Positions 35,165 through 47,432 of a stretch of DNA of 64,000 nt are shown piece after piece. Position 1 is the first letter of the stretch, and the number at the start of each line of letters is the position of its first letter. Where the stretch lies: positions 11,414,560 to 11,478,559 of the forward strand of contig NC_079210.1 of NCBI RefSeq assembly GCF_026745355.1. The letters run 5' to 3'. The DNA is from Beta vulgaris subsp. vulgaris (taxonomy: Eukaryota; Streptophyta; Magnoliopsida; Caryophyllales; Amaranthaceae). Made by a program: the position numbers and the translations under genes. The notes beneath the pieces were generated by a model. The model had not been told where the DNA came from, did no database searches, and was given only the letters and a program-made list of their open reading frames with translations.

Positions 35165-36836
35165 CTAAAATTTCAACGTGCCATCATCTTGGATCACAAA
35201 TCCCGGTGATTTTCCCTTCTTCACATCACTCTTTATCTTTTGCAACTCCAAATCTCCATCTTGCGCCTCTTTTATTTCTTCCAACAAAGTCGGCCTCAAC
35301 TCCAATGCGTACAACTGTGCTTCTATTTTCGGTTGCATGATCTCCACTTTCATCTTCATCAAATCATCATTGATTTCTTTCGGCAAGGTTAAGGTTGTGT
35401 TTAGGTAGGATTTGCGGCTTAGAGCATTAGCTACGACATTAGCTTTGCCTGGGTGATATAGGATCTCGACATCATAATCCTTTAGGAGTTCAAGCCATCT
35501 ACGTTGCCTCAAATTCAATTCCTTTTGGGTAAAAATGTATTTAAGGCTTTTGTGGTCGGTGAAGATCTTACACGGAACACCATAGAGATAGTGTCTCCAT
35601 ATTTTGAGAGCAAACACAACTGCGGCTAGTTCAAGATCATGAGTTGGGTAGTTTTGTTCATGAGACTTGAGTTGACGGGAAGCATATGCTATAACTTTAT
35701 CATTCTGCATCAACACACACCCTAATCCATGCTTAGAGGCATCGCTATACACAACAAATCCATCAGTTCCAGAAGGGAGAGTAAGAACAGGAGCATGGTG
35801 AGACGCTTCTTCAACTCTTGAAAAGCTCTTCACATTCATACTCCATACAAACTTAACCGTCTTCTTCACCAATCGAGTTATAGGCATGGCTATCTTGGAG
35901 AAATCTTGGACAAATCTTCTATAATATCCAGCTAAACCCATAAAACTCCAAACTTCAGGAATATTAGTGGGTCTAGGCCACTCCATGATAGCTCTTGTCT
36001 TTTGTGGATCAACCGAGACTCCAGTATCTGAAATGATGTGCCCTAGAAAGGCAACTTCTTTCAACCAGAACTCACATTTCTTCAACTTTGCATACAATTT
36101 CCTTTTCTCAACACTTCTAACCCTTCCTCAAATGTTCTTCATGCTCAATCAAGTTTCTTGAAAACACCAAGATATCATCGATGAATACAACCACAAACTT
36201 ATCGAGGTATGATTTAAATACTCGGTTCATCAGATCCATGAAGACAGCAGGGGCATTAGTTAACCCAAATGGCATCACTGTAAATTCATAATGACCATAT
36301 CGAGTCCTGAAGGCAGTTTTTGATATATCTTCTGGCTTTATGCGGAGTTGATGATATCCATATCTTAAATTAATCTTGGAGAAGATAGTTGCACCTCGAA
36401 GTTGGTCAAAAAGATCATCAATACGAGGCAATGGATATTTATTCTTGATGGTGATTTTGTTCAACTCTCGATAATTAATGCATAACCTCAAGCTTCCATC
36501 TTTCTTCTTGACAAATAGAACTGGTGCACCCCATGGCGACACACTGGGTCGAATATACCCTTTCTCGAGTAATTCATCTAGTTGCTTTTTCAGTTCTTGT
36601 AACTCAGTAGGTGCTATTCCATAAGGTGCCTTGGAGATAGGAGCAGATCCAGGAACGAGGTCAATGCTGAAATCTATCTCTCTTTCTGGTGGCATGCCAG
36701 GTATCTCTTCCGGAAATACATCAGGGTACTCACAAACTATGGGAATATCGGATAATGAGGGTTCCGGTTTGGTTAGGTCTACCACACTGCATAGGTATCC
36801 ACAATGACCCTTTGAAAGTAACTTGAAGGCTTTCAA
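35165..36836 (-). pseudogene. Tekay reverse transcriptase and RNase H
   Basis: RT frame 36117-36836 has [75 protein letters not shown] and [11 protein letters not shown]. The first catalytic Asp block, normally SKIDLR, reads SKINLR, so an essential residue is lost. A short gap at 36097-36117 breaks the frame. RNase H frame 35165-36097 has [62 protein letters not shown] and [11 protein letters not shown]. The usual ADALSRK reads ANALSRK. The copy cannot encode an active RT. Confidence 0.93.
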
Positions 36837-37031
36837 GGATGAGATGATTTAGGTTTGGGTTGGACTTTTCTTCTTCGATAAGAAACCTTACACCCATCTG
36901 GCTTCATGAGGGTTATTTCATGGTTAAGGCAATTTATGTCTGCTTTTACTTCGACAACCAATTCATTCCCAATATCACATCAAAGTCGGTTAATTCAAAT
37001 TGAATGAGGTCTACTTGAAATTCACATCCTC

Positions 37032-38823
37032 CTATAAGAATAGGACAATTTCTATACATGACATCACATAAGATGGATTCACCATTAGGGATGGTGACAG
37101 ACATGGAGAGAATTCAGAGCATGGTTTTGCATTCAAGCTTCTAGAAAATGCAGTAGATATAAACGAATGGGAAGCTCCAGAATCAAAAAGGACATAAGCA
37201 AGTACAGAGTTGACAGGAAAAGTACCAGTAATAACGGTGTCATCAGCCTCAGCTTCTTCTTTCTGCATCATGAACACTCGTCCGGCTTGTGGGGGTCCAC
37301 GTGGAGGGTTTCTGTTGGCATTATTACTTGCATTCCTACCATAACCATAGTTCTGAGAATTGTTCCTTTGCACTGGCCCACGATTGTTAGCGTTCTCGTT
37401 CTTCCTTTCCAAAGCCGGGCAATTCTTGATCATATAGCCCGTCTTACCACACCGATAGCACTGATCGGTTCCTTCTCGACATTCCCTGGCTACATGGCCC
37501 AATTTGTGGCATATGTTGCAGCGAGGGATTTGCCTCTGACCATTGTCGTTTCCTGAGAATCCAGTGTTTAGCTTCTTGAAAACATTATTTATTGAAACTT
37601 CTTGACCTTTACCTTTTCTTTTTCCATTCTCATAAACATCCTTTCGCAGCTTCATTTTCCTTTCAACATTGATAGCCCGATCATATAGCTCTTTATAGGA
37701 CTTACTTATGTTTGCACCAAGCCTTTCTTGAAGATCCAGATTCAAACCTCCTTCAAATCGATTCATCCTTTGACGATCCGTAGACACCAGATCAGGAGCA
37801 AATCGAGCTAACTCATTGAATTTCACAGCATATTCCAGAACTGACATACCCCTTTGCCTCAAATGGATAAACTCATATTCCCTTTGGAGTTGCAAAGACT
37901 GAGGGTAAAACTGGTTTCTTATATGTAACAGCCCGTACTTCCGAGCTGCTAGCTAAACACACTTAAGATACACTAATTACAATTAATGCTTAATAACCTC
38001 GAATTATATTCACTTGCAGCGGAAACATAACCTATAGAACGATCCTGGACCTGTGGGTCAAGGCCCACAACAAATCATCCTTAAAAACCAATACCGAACA
38101 ATTCCAATGTTGAATATTAAGTTCTCATTTGATATTTAAGTATTGTTTTATTTTGGGATTTAAGTAAAGTATTATAAAATCAGGTATTGGTTTTTAAGGA
38201 TGATTTGTTGTGGGCCTTGACCCACAGGTCCAGGATCGTTCTATGGGTTATGTTTCCGCTGCAAGTGAATATAATTCGAGGTCATTAAGCGTTAATTGTA
38301 ATTAGCGTATCCTAAGTGTGTTTAGCTAGCAGCTCGGAAGTGCGGGCTGTTACATTATAGCCTCCTTTAAACCTTCCCATCCAAATCCAGGTTGATTCTA
38401 CATCTCTCTAGCAGTCTTCCACCATAGATCAGCTTGCCCTTTTAAGTAGAATACAGCAAAGTTAACTTCCCACTTGTCTGGACACTGGGTGGCATCAAGG
38501 AGTTTCTCCATGCCATTCAACCATTCCTTGAACTCGATAGGGTCAGGTTTTCCATCATAAGTAGGCGGCTTGTGAGCAGAAAACCTTTTGAACATATTGG
38601 AGCATTCTTCCTGCTCCGTCTTGGCCCTTGGTCGGTTTCCTTGCAAGAATTCCATCATTAGCTTCATTATATCCACCTGATTTCCGTTAGCATTTTCAGG
38701 CGTTTCCTCGAAAACAGGGTCACTTCGCAAGGTATCTAGCCTTTGCCTCATTTCTTCAAGTGTGACTTCAGGCCCATGGGTTCCACTTCCTCCATTAGTA
38801 GGTCCACTTCCACTTGTTGCCAT
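37032..38823 (-). pseudogene. Tekay gag and protease, interrupted by a foldback element
   Basis: The start MATSGSGPTNGGSGTHGPEV at 38823 runs to KPPTYDGKPDPIEFKEWLNG and FYLKGQADLWWKTAREM, then stops at 38398 (TAG where CAG is likely). After the foldback (37924-38354) it continues YEFIHLRQRGMSVLEYAVKF, FEGGLNLDLQERLG and a basic linker. The knuckle CNICHKLGHVAREC is intact, but the second reads CYRCGKTGYMIKNC, with Tyr in place of the metal-binding His. The protease site VLFDSGASHSFIS is present. The frame is shifted after it near 37090. Confidence 0.92.
37924..38354. mobile_element. 431-bp foldback element with LTR-like TG...CA ends
   Basis: Two 172-bp arms (37924-38095 and 38183-38354) are inverted copies with six mismatches, all transitions. 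An 87-bp loop separates them. Ends are TGTAACAGCCCG and CGGGCTGTTACA. A 5-bp target duplication TTATA lies at 37919-37923 and 38355-38359. Each arm resembles the U5 end of Tekay LTRs: TGTAAC-CCCG, then GCAGCGGAA about 95 bp in. It encodes no protein. The arms can pair into a long hairpin if transcribed. Confidence 0.92.
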
Positions 38824-39095
38824 GTTCTAAAACATCACATATTCCATGTGCATAACATGTTAAGCGAGGTATGACTATCATCGTAAAAATAATATAAAAT
38901 ATTCCCTTCCCCGATCCTAACACTCACACTCATTTTCATTTTTATACACTTATTAACCATTTAGTATTCATATTATTATATTATATAAACCCTATAACTT
39001 ATGGTGATGACTATCGTTTTACTAGATTACTTTACCATTTATTTGCTAATTTAAGTAAAACCTTTAAGATTTTACTTGAGGCATCAAGAACCGTT

Positions 39096-39107
39096 GCACT
39101 GATACCA
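39096..39107 (-). other. Tekay primer-binding site (initiator tRNA-Met, one mismatch)
   Basis: Minus strand TGGTATCAGTGC, against the canonical TGGTATCAGAGC. It lies three bases inside the 5' LTR. Confidence 0.85.
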
Positions 39108-39110
39108 ACC

Positions 39111-41994
39111 TGTAACGCCCCGACCTCTAATCATCGTGGTTAAGTTAATTAATCGATTATTAGCAGCGGAACCTCGATAGTCGGCACGTTACCGCCGTAC
39201 TTTCCATAAGAAAAATACAAGGCGACATAAAATCATGAACTTAAACATTTTATAACTTGAAGCATAATATAGATCCAACATCAATCTTGATTAATAGAAA
39301 CTTAGTTACTAATCAGAGTTTTGACATAAACTTAAATAAAAACCATGAGAGTCTATATAAACTAGCTATTAATTAAATCCTCACTCCTACGCCATCCCGT
39401 TGTCACCATCAGTACCTAAAACATAAAACAAAACGTCGTGAGCCGAGGCTCAGTAACATACTACTCTAACATCGTAAATTCATTTCACATCATTTTAGTT
39501 AAAAACAGGGAGAATAGAATAAGTAAAACATTTCACAAACATATCATAGTAGGTTACATTATCTTCTTTATCATGTTTATCATCATATATCTTTTACTTT
39601 GGTAACTTGGCTAGTACATCATAACACAGGGGACGTCTCCCATTACATAACAGTCAGGCGGTCACATCATAGGTGACACTTGCGGTGCTCGTATCATTTA
39701 AACAGTCAGGCGGTCACAACATAGGTGACACTTGGGGTGCCCGTATCATAAACAGTCAGGCGGTCACAACATAGGTGACACTTGCGTTGCCCGTATAAAA
39801 CAGTCAGGCGGTCACAACATAGGTGACACTTGCGGTGCCCCTATCATACTGCCAAGAACCGTCTTTCACTTGAATTTATCATATTTCATTGGTTTTAAGC
39901 GTAACATCATCATCGTGAATAATTATATTCTTTCATTTCATCATAACATCATCATCATCATTTCATAGCATCATATCATAATAACCATCATAAAACATTT
40001 CATTTCCCGCAATCCATATATAAAACATAATATTAATCATGATCATAAGACATACTTTGAAGGGGAATGCGGGTGTTAGCAGTAGACGTTACCTGGATTC
40101 CTGCTTAATAACCTTGTTAGCCGGGAGAGGCTTGTAATATCCTTTATCTTCCTTAATCTATTCAAGAATAATTTTATTAATGAACGTTTCGTTATTTAGC
40201 TTTTAAGCCTAAGTATTAGTTTGCGCTTATTAAGGTCATAGCGGTCATTATAACGTCGTAAAGGTCTCGTTAAAGGTCCTTATTTCTAATAATCGTTAAT
40301 AACTTTTTAATTAAGGTGACTCTTTAACAACTAATTAATGAATAACTCATTTAGCTATATTTTTAGAATTATCGAAACATCAAAGTTATATTACTACATA
40401 TTATATAACCTTTCGAAAACATAACATTATTCTAGTTCATAGTTAATAACTAATTAGTCGTCCATTAATAAATTAATTAAGTTTGAAGTTATAATAGATC
40501 CATTAATATTATTTTAATATTATTTAGTCATTTAAAAACTAACAAGTTAAGTAACTGATTATTATAAGTGAACTTAAGTATTAGTGAAGTACTCATAACT
40601 TAAACTCAATTATAACAACAAGCTTAATGAATTAGTTTTAATTAGTTTTAGTTACCTCAAGCAACTTAGTTATTAGGAATCATAACCCAAACATAGTTTT
40701 AGTAAATAAGCTAGGTGGTTTAATGAAACTAACTAAATCAGTCCACTAAAGCTCAATATATTAAAACAACAAGATTAACTTAGATGATTTAGCTAAGTAA
40801 ATCAGATTATAAGCCCAACATTATACTTAACTTAATAAATTAAATCAATATAACTTAATAGAATACTAAATCAGCTATAGTTTAACTCAATTTGTCCATC
40901 TAATACTAAATAGCTTAGCTAATACAATTAAAAGTAAGATTTGAGCCCAACTAAGGAACATGCAACACTTGCATTAAGTTGGATTAAGTTTAACTAATAT
41001 AAATCAGATTTTTGAAACCCAACTAAATCCATGCAACAATTAAACCAAGTTGGTTTAACTAAGGGCCCAATCAAAACTAACCTAACAATTGACTACATCT
41101 TTAAACCTAAAAAAAAGAAATCAGAATTGGGGGGGAAAACTAATTATAAGAGGTAGATTCTTTACCTCTGCTACTTAGAGCAGGGACGCACAAGGCAGAA
41201 AACGAGCTCCGGCTGAGGCGGCGGAAGCAGGCGACGACACGAAAGACCTGCGGCGGTCCTCGAAGCTCCGGCGGCGGCGAAAACACGGGCAGCAGCTGCG
41301 CGCAAAACAGAGGAGCGTGCGAGCGAGCGTGAGAGAGAGAGGGAGCAGCGACAGGCTGCGATGTGGGTTGCCGACGAGGGACGGTTGTGATTTCGCAGGT
41401 CAGAAGGCGGTGGTGCGCCGAAGGTAGTGTGCACAGTGGCGGTGGTGTGGTGGTGCCGTGAGAAGAGGAGGAATGAGAGGAGAAGAAATTCTTTGTGATT
41501 TCTTTGTGGTTTTAAGTTTTGTAATTGAAACTCATTTCTTCTGTGCATTTATGGACAGATTTTTGGAGACAAAGGTTGAAGGTGGAAGGATGGTGATTGG
41601 TGGTTTTGTTGATAGGATGCTAGGAGAGGGGACTAGTAGGAGATAGGGGGAGATAGTAGGTGATTAATGGTGGTTCAACTAAGGGAAATTAGTGTAGGGG
41701 GGAAAGAGGTGGGTGGTGGGTGTTGACCGTGGGTTTGGGGGGTTTCTTTTCTTTTTTATTATTAATTTGCTTAAACTTGGTTGGTTTCCTTTGTTGTAAT
41801 AAAAGTGACTAACTTAGGTGTTATTAGTAATCTTACTCTTCAATTACAATATTTATAGAATTAGTTAGTTTATTTAAAAGCTCAAAAATAAAATAATTCA
41901 TAATTAGACTTACTTAACTAAAACAATTTTTAAGTGAACGATTTTACTTTCTTAATTATTTATTTAAACATGTTTAAAATTTTGGGATATTACA
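39111..41994 (-). repeat. Tekay 5' LTR
   Basis: 2884 bp, paired with 30817-33725. Differences seen include a 25-bp segment near 32695 missing here and an extra TTTAAGCCT near 40201. Long stretches are identical. Confidence 0.95.
39650..39847. repeat. four-unit tandem repeat in Tekay 5' LTR
   Basis: Same array as at 31356-31553, with a few base changes between units and copies. Confidence 0.95.
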
Positions 41995-42981
41995 TAAACT
42001 TCTTTAAAACGTTACAATCACATCAACAAAACATTTAAAACCCTAATCCATACTTTCGCCCTAACCCTAGATAAGAAACTACTCACTAATCATGGTTCTA
42101 AGCAATTAAACTTAAAATTTATGACTAATCTAAGGCTAAACATGATTAAGAGATAATCAAACTAATAGAAAGAACAATTATGAGACTATAAGAATGAAGA
42201 ACAAATAACAAGGAAGAACAAAAACAACCACAAAAAGAATGAAATAAAAACTAAAACTTCAAATTGAATTGAATGAAAAGTACCTTAAATGTCATTGGAA
42301 TAACAAACTATGATTAAATAATCTCAATAAAACTAAAGTGTTTATCTCTCTAGTATAAACCCTGGCAATACTCTCTAAAAAGTCTAGAATAAAGCATCAG
42401 TTAAAACTAAAAACCAAACTATCGTTTTTAATGAGGCTCGACTTTTTTCTTTCCGGAATCGAAGGGTGCGGGCGCACCAAAAGGAGCTGCGGGCACACCC
42501 CAAGCAGGTGTGGGTGCACCTCACCCTTTTGTCTCAAATCAGGATCCCTCGTCATATGGTGCGGGCGCACCTTTGTAAGGGTGCGGGCGCACTTTGCGTC
42601 TAGTGCGAGCGCACCATGGTTTTCTGACTTTTGTCTTCAAAAAACAACTGAATGTGCGGGCGCATCATCGTGTGCGGGTGTCTCTAACTCAATGTGGGCG
42701 CACCTCAAGCTCCCTCGGCTTCTCTAACTCATCCCTTTAACCATATCTCGCAATACTCAGCCCCGAAAAGGGTCATACCTGTAATGAAAACACGAGAAAA
42801 CATGGTGAAAGCATATATACTTGAAATTCGATCAAAATAGATGAAAAATCTAGTAAAACGTCACTATGACTAATCAATGATCAAGTGAAAAAGTAGAAAG
42901 GGAAAAGAGGAGAAAAGATAATGAAGAGGACCCAACTAAACCAAAAGGAGGTCATAAAGTGCGTTAGAAATGCATTTATCA
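41995..42981 (-). repeat. Athila 5' LTR, second part
   Basis: Begins with the Tekay TSD TAAAC and continues CTTCTTTAAAACG, matching 11411 onward. It ends TTTATCA at 42981, followed by the Athila TSD CTAGT. Confidence 0.93.
42464..42704. repeat. GGTGCGGGCGCACC palindrome cluster, second LTR copy
   Basis: Counterpart of 11900-12116. It has more units than that copy, for example an added GGGTGCGGGCGCAC near 42577. Confidence 0.85.
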
Positions 42982-42986
42982 CTAGT

Positions 42987-43611
42987 AAACTGGGCATTAT
43001 TTTTATTGTAGGATTGTGTGCAAGATTTTAAGCAATCCTAAAGAATCTCATCTAGAAGTTGTTTGGAGGATTCTAATATACTTGATAGGAACAAATGATT
43101 TGTGCGTGTGATACCCGAAAAGAAGCTCTATTGAACCGGTTGGGTACATAGATGAAGACTATGCTGGATTCCATGTGGACATGAAGAGCATTTTAGGTAT
43201 GGCTCATTTCTTAGGATCATGTTTGATCTCTTGAGGATCAAAGAACAAAAATTTAGTAGCCTTATCCATAGTAAAAGCTGAATATATTGCAATAGTTGCT
43301 TGTTGTTCACAAGTGTTGTGGATAAGAAACCAGCTGAAATATTTTGGTGTTCCTTTTGAAAGTCTTATCATTCTCTGTAGTAACACAAGTGTTATCAGTA
43401 TTTCAAAAACATCATGTCTAACACTCTGAAACCAAACATATTGAGATAATGCATCACTTTTTGATGGACAATGTCGAAAAATGTTTGGTTAAGTTAGTGT
43501 TTGGCAAGAGTGAAGATCAAGTTGCTCATTTATTCAAAAAACTTTGTGTCATGAGTCTTTTTGCCAGTTTCGTGTCTTATTCGTGTCTAATTAGATTTAG
43601 ATAGTTGGATT
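42987..43611 (+). pseudogene. older copia RNase H, broken
   Basis: Resumes the copia cut at 10760. Pieces in different frames match VGLCARF, NPKESHL, ILRYLKGTNDL, DEDYAGF, STAKAEYIA and CCSQVLWI, ending with the KHIEI-MHHFLMDNV block that marks the end of copia RNase H. Several frameshifts and stops are present. It ends at the CACTA element at 43612. Confidence 0.8.
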
Positions 43612-45015
43612 CACTATTGGAAAAAAACGCAAGGGTTGCAGTCAAAACAGCTCTAAGGGCTGCGTTTTTGGCCCGCAGCCATTACTGTAGCAGCCCTTTG
43701 CCAAAAATGAAGGGATGCGGTTTTTGACCGCAGACCTTCACCACCAAGGGTTGCAGTTTAGGCTCAAAACCACAGCCCTTCCAATATGGAAGGGCTGTCG
43801 TTTTGGGTTTAAACCACATCCCTTCCTTGTATAAAGGGTTGCGTTTTATGCTAAAGTTCGCAACCCTTGTCACCCAAAAAAGTAACTTTTTTTTTGTTTT
43901 TACATTTTATAGTTCTAAAATGTAAAAATGTATCCAAAAACAGTTACTAAGTATATATTATTTTATATCATATAATTATTCACTGAATTAAACTATAATA
44001 CTTTGACAAAATCATCATTAACAAAGAATAAACATCATTCCACATACATAATTTGCCGACTAAATAAAATGAAAAAAAAAAACAAGATCAAATTAAAAAT
44101 AAACAACGTTAACAGTTACAAGATCTGGGCATTTATTTGAGTTCGACCGATTTTCAAGGTCAATTTGCAGTAATTCATGACTCAACAACAAAACCACACA
44201 TTAATTCCACAAATTAAAATGAAAAAGTAAAAAAATCAAAACAAAAGTTAAAAAGCCCAGATCTGAAGATTAATTACAAAAACATGAAATTAAAATGAAA
44301 AAATGAAAAAAAGGTGCCCAAATCTAAAGATAGGTAGGATTTTTTAGAGTTGAAATCTGCCATAACTTCACCAAAATTCTGAATTTAGCAGCGAAAACAA
44401 CGCCTTCGTCGTTGTCGTCGAAGATGATGCACTGATCTTTGTTGTCGAAGTTGTGGTTTGTCGGAAAGTACAGAGGAGAGAGAAAGAGAAGGTGAAGGAG
44501 AGAGAAAAGTTGTCGCTGATCATCGTTGTCGTCGAAGATGATGCACAAAATTTCAGACGAGTGAGAGAGAGATAGGAAGCGCGAAGTTGTGCGACGGCGT
44601 TGAGAGAGAGAACGACGACGAGGGTTTGTGGTGGTGAGGAGATGAACGGCAAAGGAGGGAGATTATAAGGGGAGGAGAAAGAATGAGGGAAGGATATTGT
44701 GAAGGAAGATTATTGTGAGGGAGGACAAAGAATGAGGGAACAAATAAAAAACCCTAGTTGCGCACTTAACCTTTTATGCCCACCCCATGCCTAATTCGAA
44801 TTCCTTTCAAAATAATTAAAAAAAAAGCCCATAAAGGGTTGTGGTTAGCCCAAAAACCATATCCCTTTATTACTTATAAGGCTGCGATTTTCGACTAACC
44901 ACAGCCCTTTATTACTTATAGGGATGCTGTTTTTGCATTGACCGCAACTCTTCGTATACGAAGGGTTGCGTTTTTTAGGCTAACCAGAGCCCTTGCGGTT
45001 TTTTTTCCACTAGAA
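43612..45015. mobile_element. non-autonomous CACTA element A
   Basis: Left end CACTATTGGAAAAA, right end TTTTTCCACTAGAA (expected ...CCACTAGTG, last bases mutated), with 3-bp TSD ATT at 43609-43611 and 45016-45018. Subterminal regions hold many direct and inverted AAGGGTTGCG/AAGGGCTGCG units, as in CACTA elements. The interior has no transposase. It contains two copies of a GTTGTCGTCGAAGATGATG segment (44411 and 44526). Confidence 0.85.
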
Positions 45016-45018
45016 ATT

Positions 45019-47296
45019 CAAGTGTTATACTTTTTATTTGGCTAGATTTATATTCTCTAATTGTCATTCATTTACATATATCTTTTTTATCATGTATGTC
45101 ACTTTGTGGCTATTAAAATGCTCACCTAATATTGTTGCTTCAAATGAATAGAAATCTGGCTAACTTTCCCGAACCACTAGCAACTTCTCTTGATGCAGAC
45201 GAGTTGAGAAGAACAACAAAATTAGAGAGATGAGATTTTGGAAGAATTAATTTTGAGTCTAAATTCAAAATCTGGATCGTTGAACTTCTGCAAGTTAATG
45301 ATCCATGAGGCAGTCATTCCTTCTTTCTAGGCAAGATTATCTCATGATATGCATATCTTACTTGCTGGTTTTTATGGTGGTAGTTGTGGGAAGTTATTTC
45401 CTAAAATTTAAACTTCCAAAATTCAATTTTTCTCCTTCATAAATTTCCCTATTTTCTCTATTTATTCCCCTGTATTCAATGAATGTCGAATTTGCTACTC
45501 TCACTTCTCTCATCACTCTAAAACTCCAAGAAGGAAGTTGGAGAAATTTTCAGTATAAATGGGGAGAAAGTCTTCTAGTGGTTCTAAGGGTTCGAAGGGC
45601 TTCAGGAGCAAGAAGGGTTCTCAATTAGGGTTTTCACCTCCTCCTCAATCTCTTACCAAGCCTCTAACCTCCATAAATGAAACAAAAAAGATATCATCTA
45701 CCTCTATTGGTTTTAAATCTCAATCAATCTCTCATACAATTCCACTTTCTATTATTCACCCCCACAAACAACCACCACCACCTCAATTACACCATCATAA
45801 ATTGCCATATTCCCTCTTCATCTCCTCAGATCACCTCTTCCACTATCGAAAAACCTTCATCCTCTCCTCTTCTACCAGTGCTAACCTCTAATATTATCAA
45901 CCCAATTCCTTCATCCACCGCCATTGCGGACACCCTTTCTACCTCTGCTACTACTCTTCCTTTTCAACCTTTTTCAAATGATGTTGCTGTTGAGTGGGAA
46001 CATCCTAAGAGTTCATCTACTCTGATTCAAATGCTCAATTGGAGCGTATGTCTGCAGATTTTCCTTTCTCTTGAGAACAACTAGTTGATGTTGCTGTAAA
46101 AAATAATGATGACTTGGATATCACAAGAGAAGGATCTAGTTTTTCTCCTAAGGCTATGATTTCTATTGTTACTACAAGAATGATGACCAGATCTGGGGTC
46201 TCCGATTCAGAGAAGAAGGCATATGAGAAGTAGGTTTGTGGTTCAACCCGAGGAACCAAGAGGAAGTTTGAAAGTGCTCTTGTTCCTAAAGCCCTAAATA
46301 TGCTAAAGGTAAATATGTTGATATCCCCTCCACAAGTGCTAATCCTATTTCTAAAAGGAGCTTTATTTGGTAGTACGTGTGGATCTAGGTATTTTGATAT
46401 TCCTGGTTTGTCTGAAGAGAGATTTGTTATTGTTTCAAGGTTGGATGTGAGTAGGGACATGTTGAGGTTTACGAAGGTTTTTGAGGAGAAATAGGAGAAG
46501 AAGAAGGGAAAATAGAAGGATGAGGGAAATAACTCGGCTGTTAAGCTTTGATTTTAAAGAAGAGGGAAGATCAAGAAGAGACAATGAAAAAGATTATGGA
46601 CGATCACATGTCTTTCCTCCTTATTCATTTCCAAACATGCATGGGAAACTATAGAAGAAGCTCGTTGAAACCGTGCTGCTGGTTCTTTAGTTGTCAAGAT
46701 TTCTCATATGGCTAAACCATCTCCAACTAGTTTTGGATTGTGCATCTGGTGCTAGTTCTCTCGTCCCTGCTGTAAGAGTGTTGATATTGATCTAGAGACT
46801 GAAAGTTGGAATTGGTTCCAGGAGTCGTCTTTGCTAATGATGATGAAGATAACCTCTACTAGAGGAAATGAAGAAGAGGGGGATAAGTATGAGGAATCTG
46901 GCGATGAAGACGAGTGATATTGCACAATCAGTTGTTACCCCTCCCCATTCTCATGTCTGTTTATGTTTTTGTACCCCCCCCCCTAATTACCAAATTGTGT
47001 ATAACTTGGTTCTTTATTTGACTCTTTTTGGTCTGTAACAACTTCGAACGATCTTGTTTTTGTTTGGGTTGTGAGATGTTGGACTAATCTGTTGCAGCAT
47101 GGTACATTGTTTTTGCGGTAGTTGATGATATTGTTCTTGAATATATGCTATAACGTATTGAATTTGTGATGTTTTTTAGTACTTCTCAATGATGCTAAAA
47201 GGGGGAAGATGTTGTTAGTCGAAGCCTAGTCTAGTTAGATGTAATTGAGTCGTCTAGTTTCTCATCTTTTCTGTTCTTCTAGGACCAGTTCTGTTA
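45019..47296 (+). pseudogene. older copia third ORF and 3' untranslated region
   Basis: The reading frame starts MGRKSSSGSKGSKGFRSKKG at 45559 and turns Ser/Pro/Thr-rich. It breaks into other frames near 45850. Later pieces include a KRKFESALVPKALN block (around 46260) and FDIPGLSEERFVIVSRLDVS (46391 on), matching ORF3 of SIRE-type elements in position and composition. After 46918 it is non-coding with a C run and a purine tract at 47196-47208. It is cut at 47300 by CACTA element C and continues at 59982. Confidence 0.6.
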
Positions 47297-47432
47297 ACTC
47301 ACTAGGGAAAAAACGGATGGGCTGCGGTGCAAGGGCAGCATTTTTTTTAAAAACGCAGCCCTATGGGCTTTTTTTAAAAAAATTGAAATAAATTCGCGGG
47401 CTTCAAATGTTAAGCGGGCTAGCTAGGGTTTC

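Larger units (their letters stand above)
30817..41994 (-). mobile_element. Tekay/Del chromovirus (Ty3/gypsy), structurally complete
   Basis: LTRs 30817-33725 and 39111-41994. TSD TAAAC at 30812-30816 and 41995-41999. On the minus strand the order is 5' LTR, tRNA-Met PBS, gag with two knuckles, protease, RT, RNase H, integrase with chromodomain, PPT, 3' LTR. The C-terminal chromodomain and the TTTCTAAGGGGGTAAGGA TGTAATATCCC end are hallmarks of the Tekay/Del lineage. It sits in the Athila 5' LTR. A foldback element interrupts its gag. Confidence 0.95.
10761..42981 (-). mobile_element. Athila Ty3/gypsy element, structurally complete, carrying two nested retrotransposons
   Basis: It begins TGATAAGAGG and ends ...TTATCA with TSD CTAGT on both sides (10756-10760 and 42982-42986). 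In element orientation the order is 5' LTR (42981 to 30166, split by Tekay), tRNA-Asp PBS, gag, protease, RT, RNase H, integrase, PPT, 3' LTR (12410-10761). Without the nested copia (17278-28365) and Tekay (30817-41994) it would be about 9.9 kb. RT and protease motifs place it in Athila. No env-like ORF is seen between integrase and the 3' LTR. It is inserted in the RNase H region of the older copia. Confidence 0.93.

Noticed and set aside
47196..47212. Purine tract AAAAGGGGGAAGAT before TGTTG, as the PPT of the old copia
   Set aside because: It resembles a PPT, but the better candidate with LTR-like sequence downstream is at 60134. This one may be an older or secondary tract, so it was not used as the LTR boundary.
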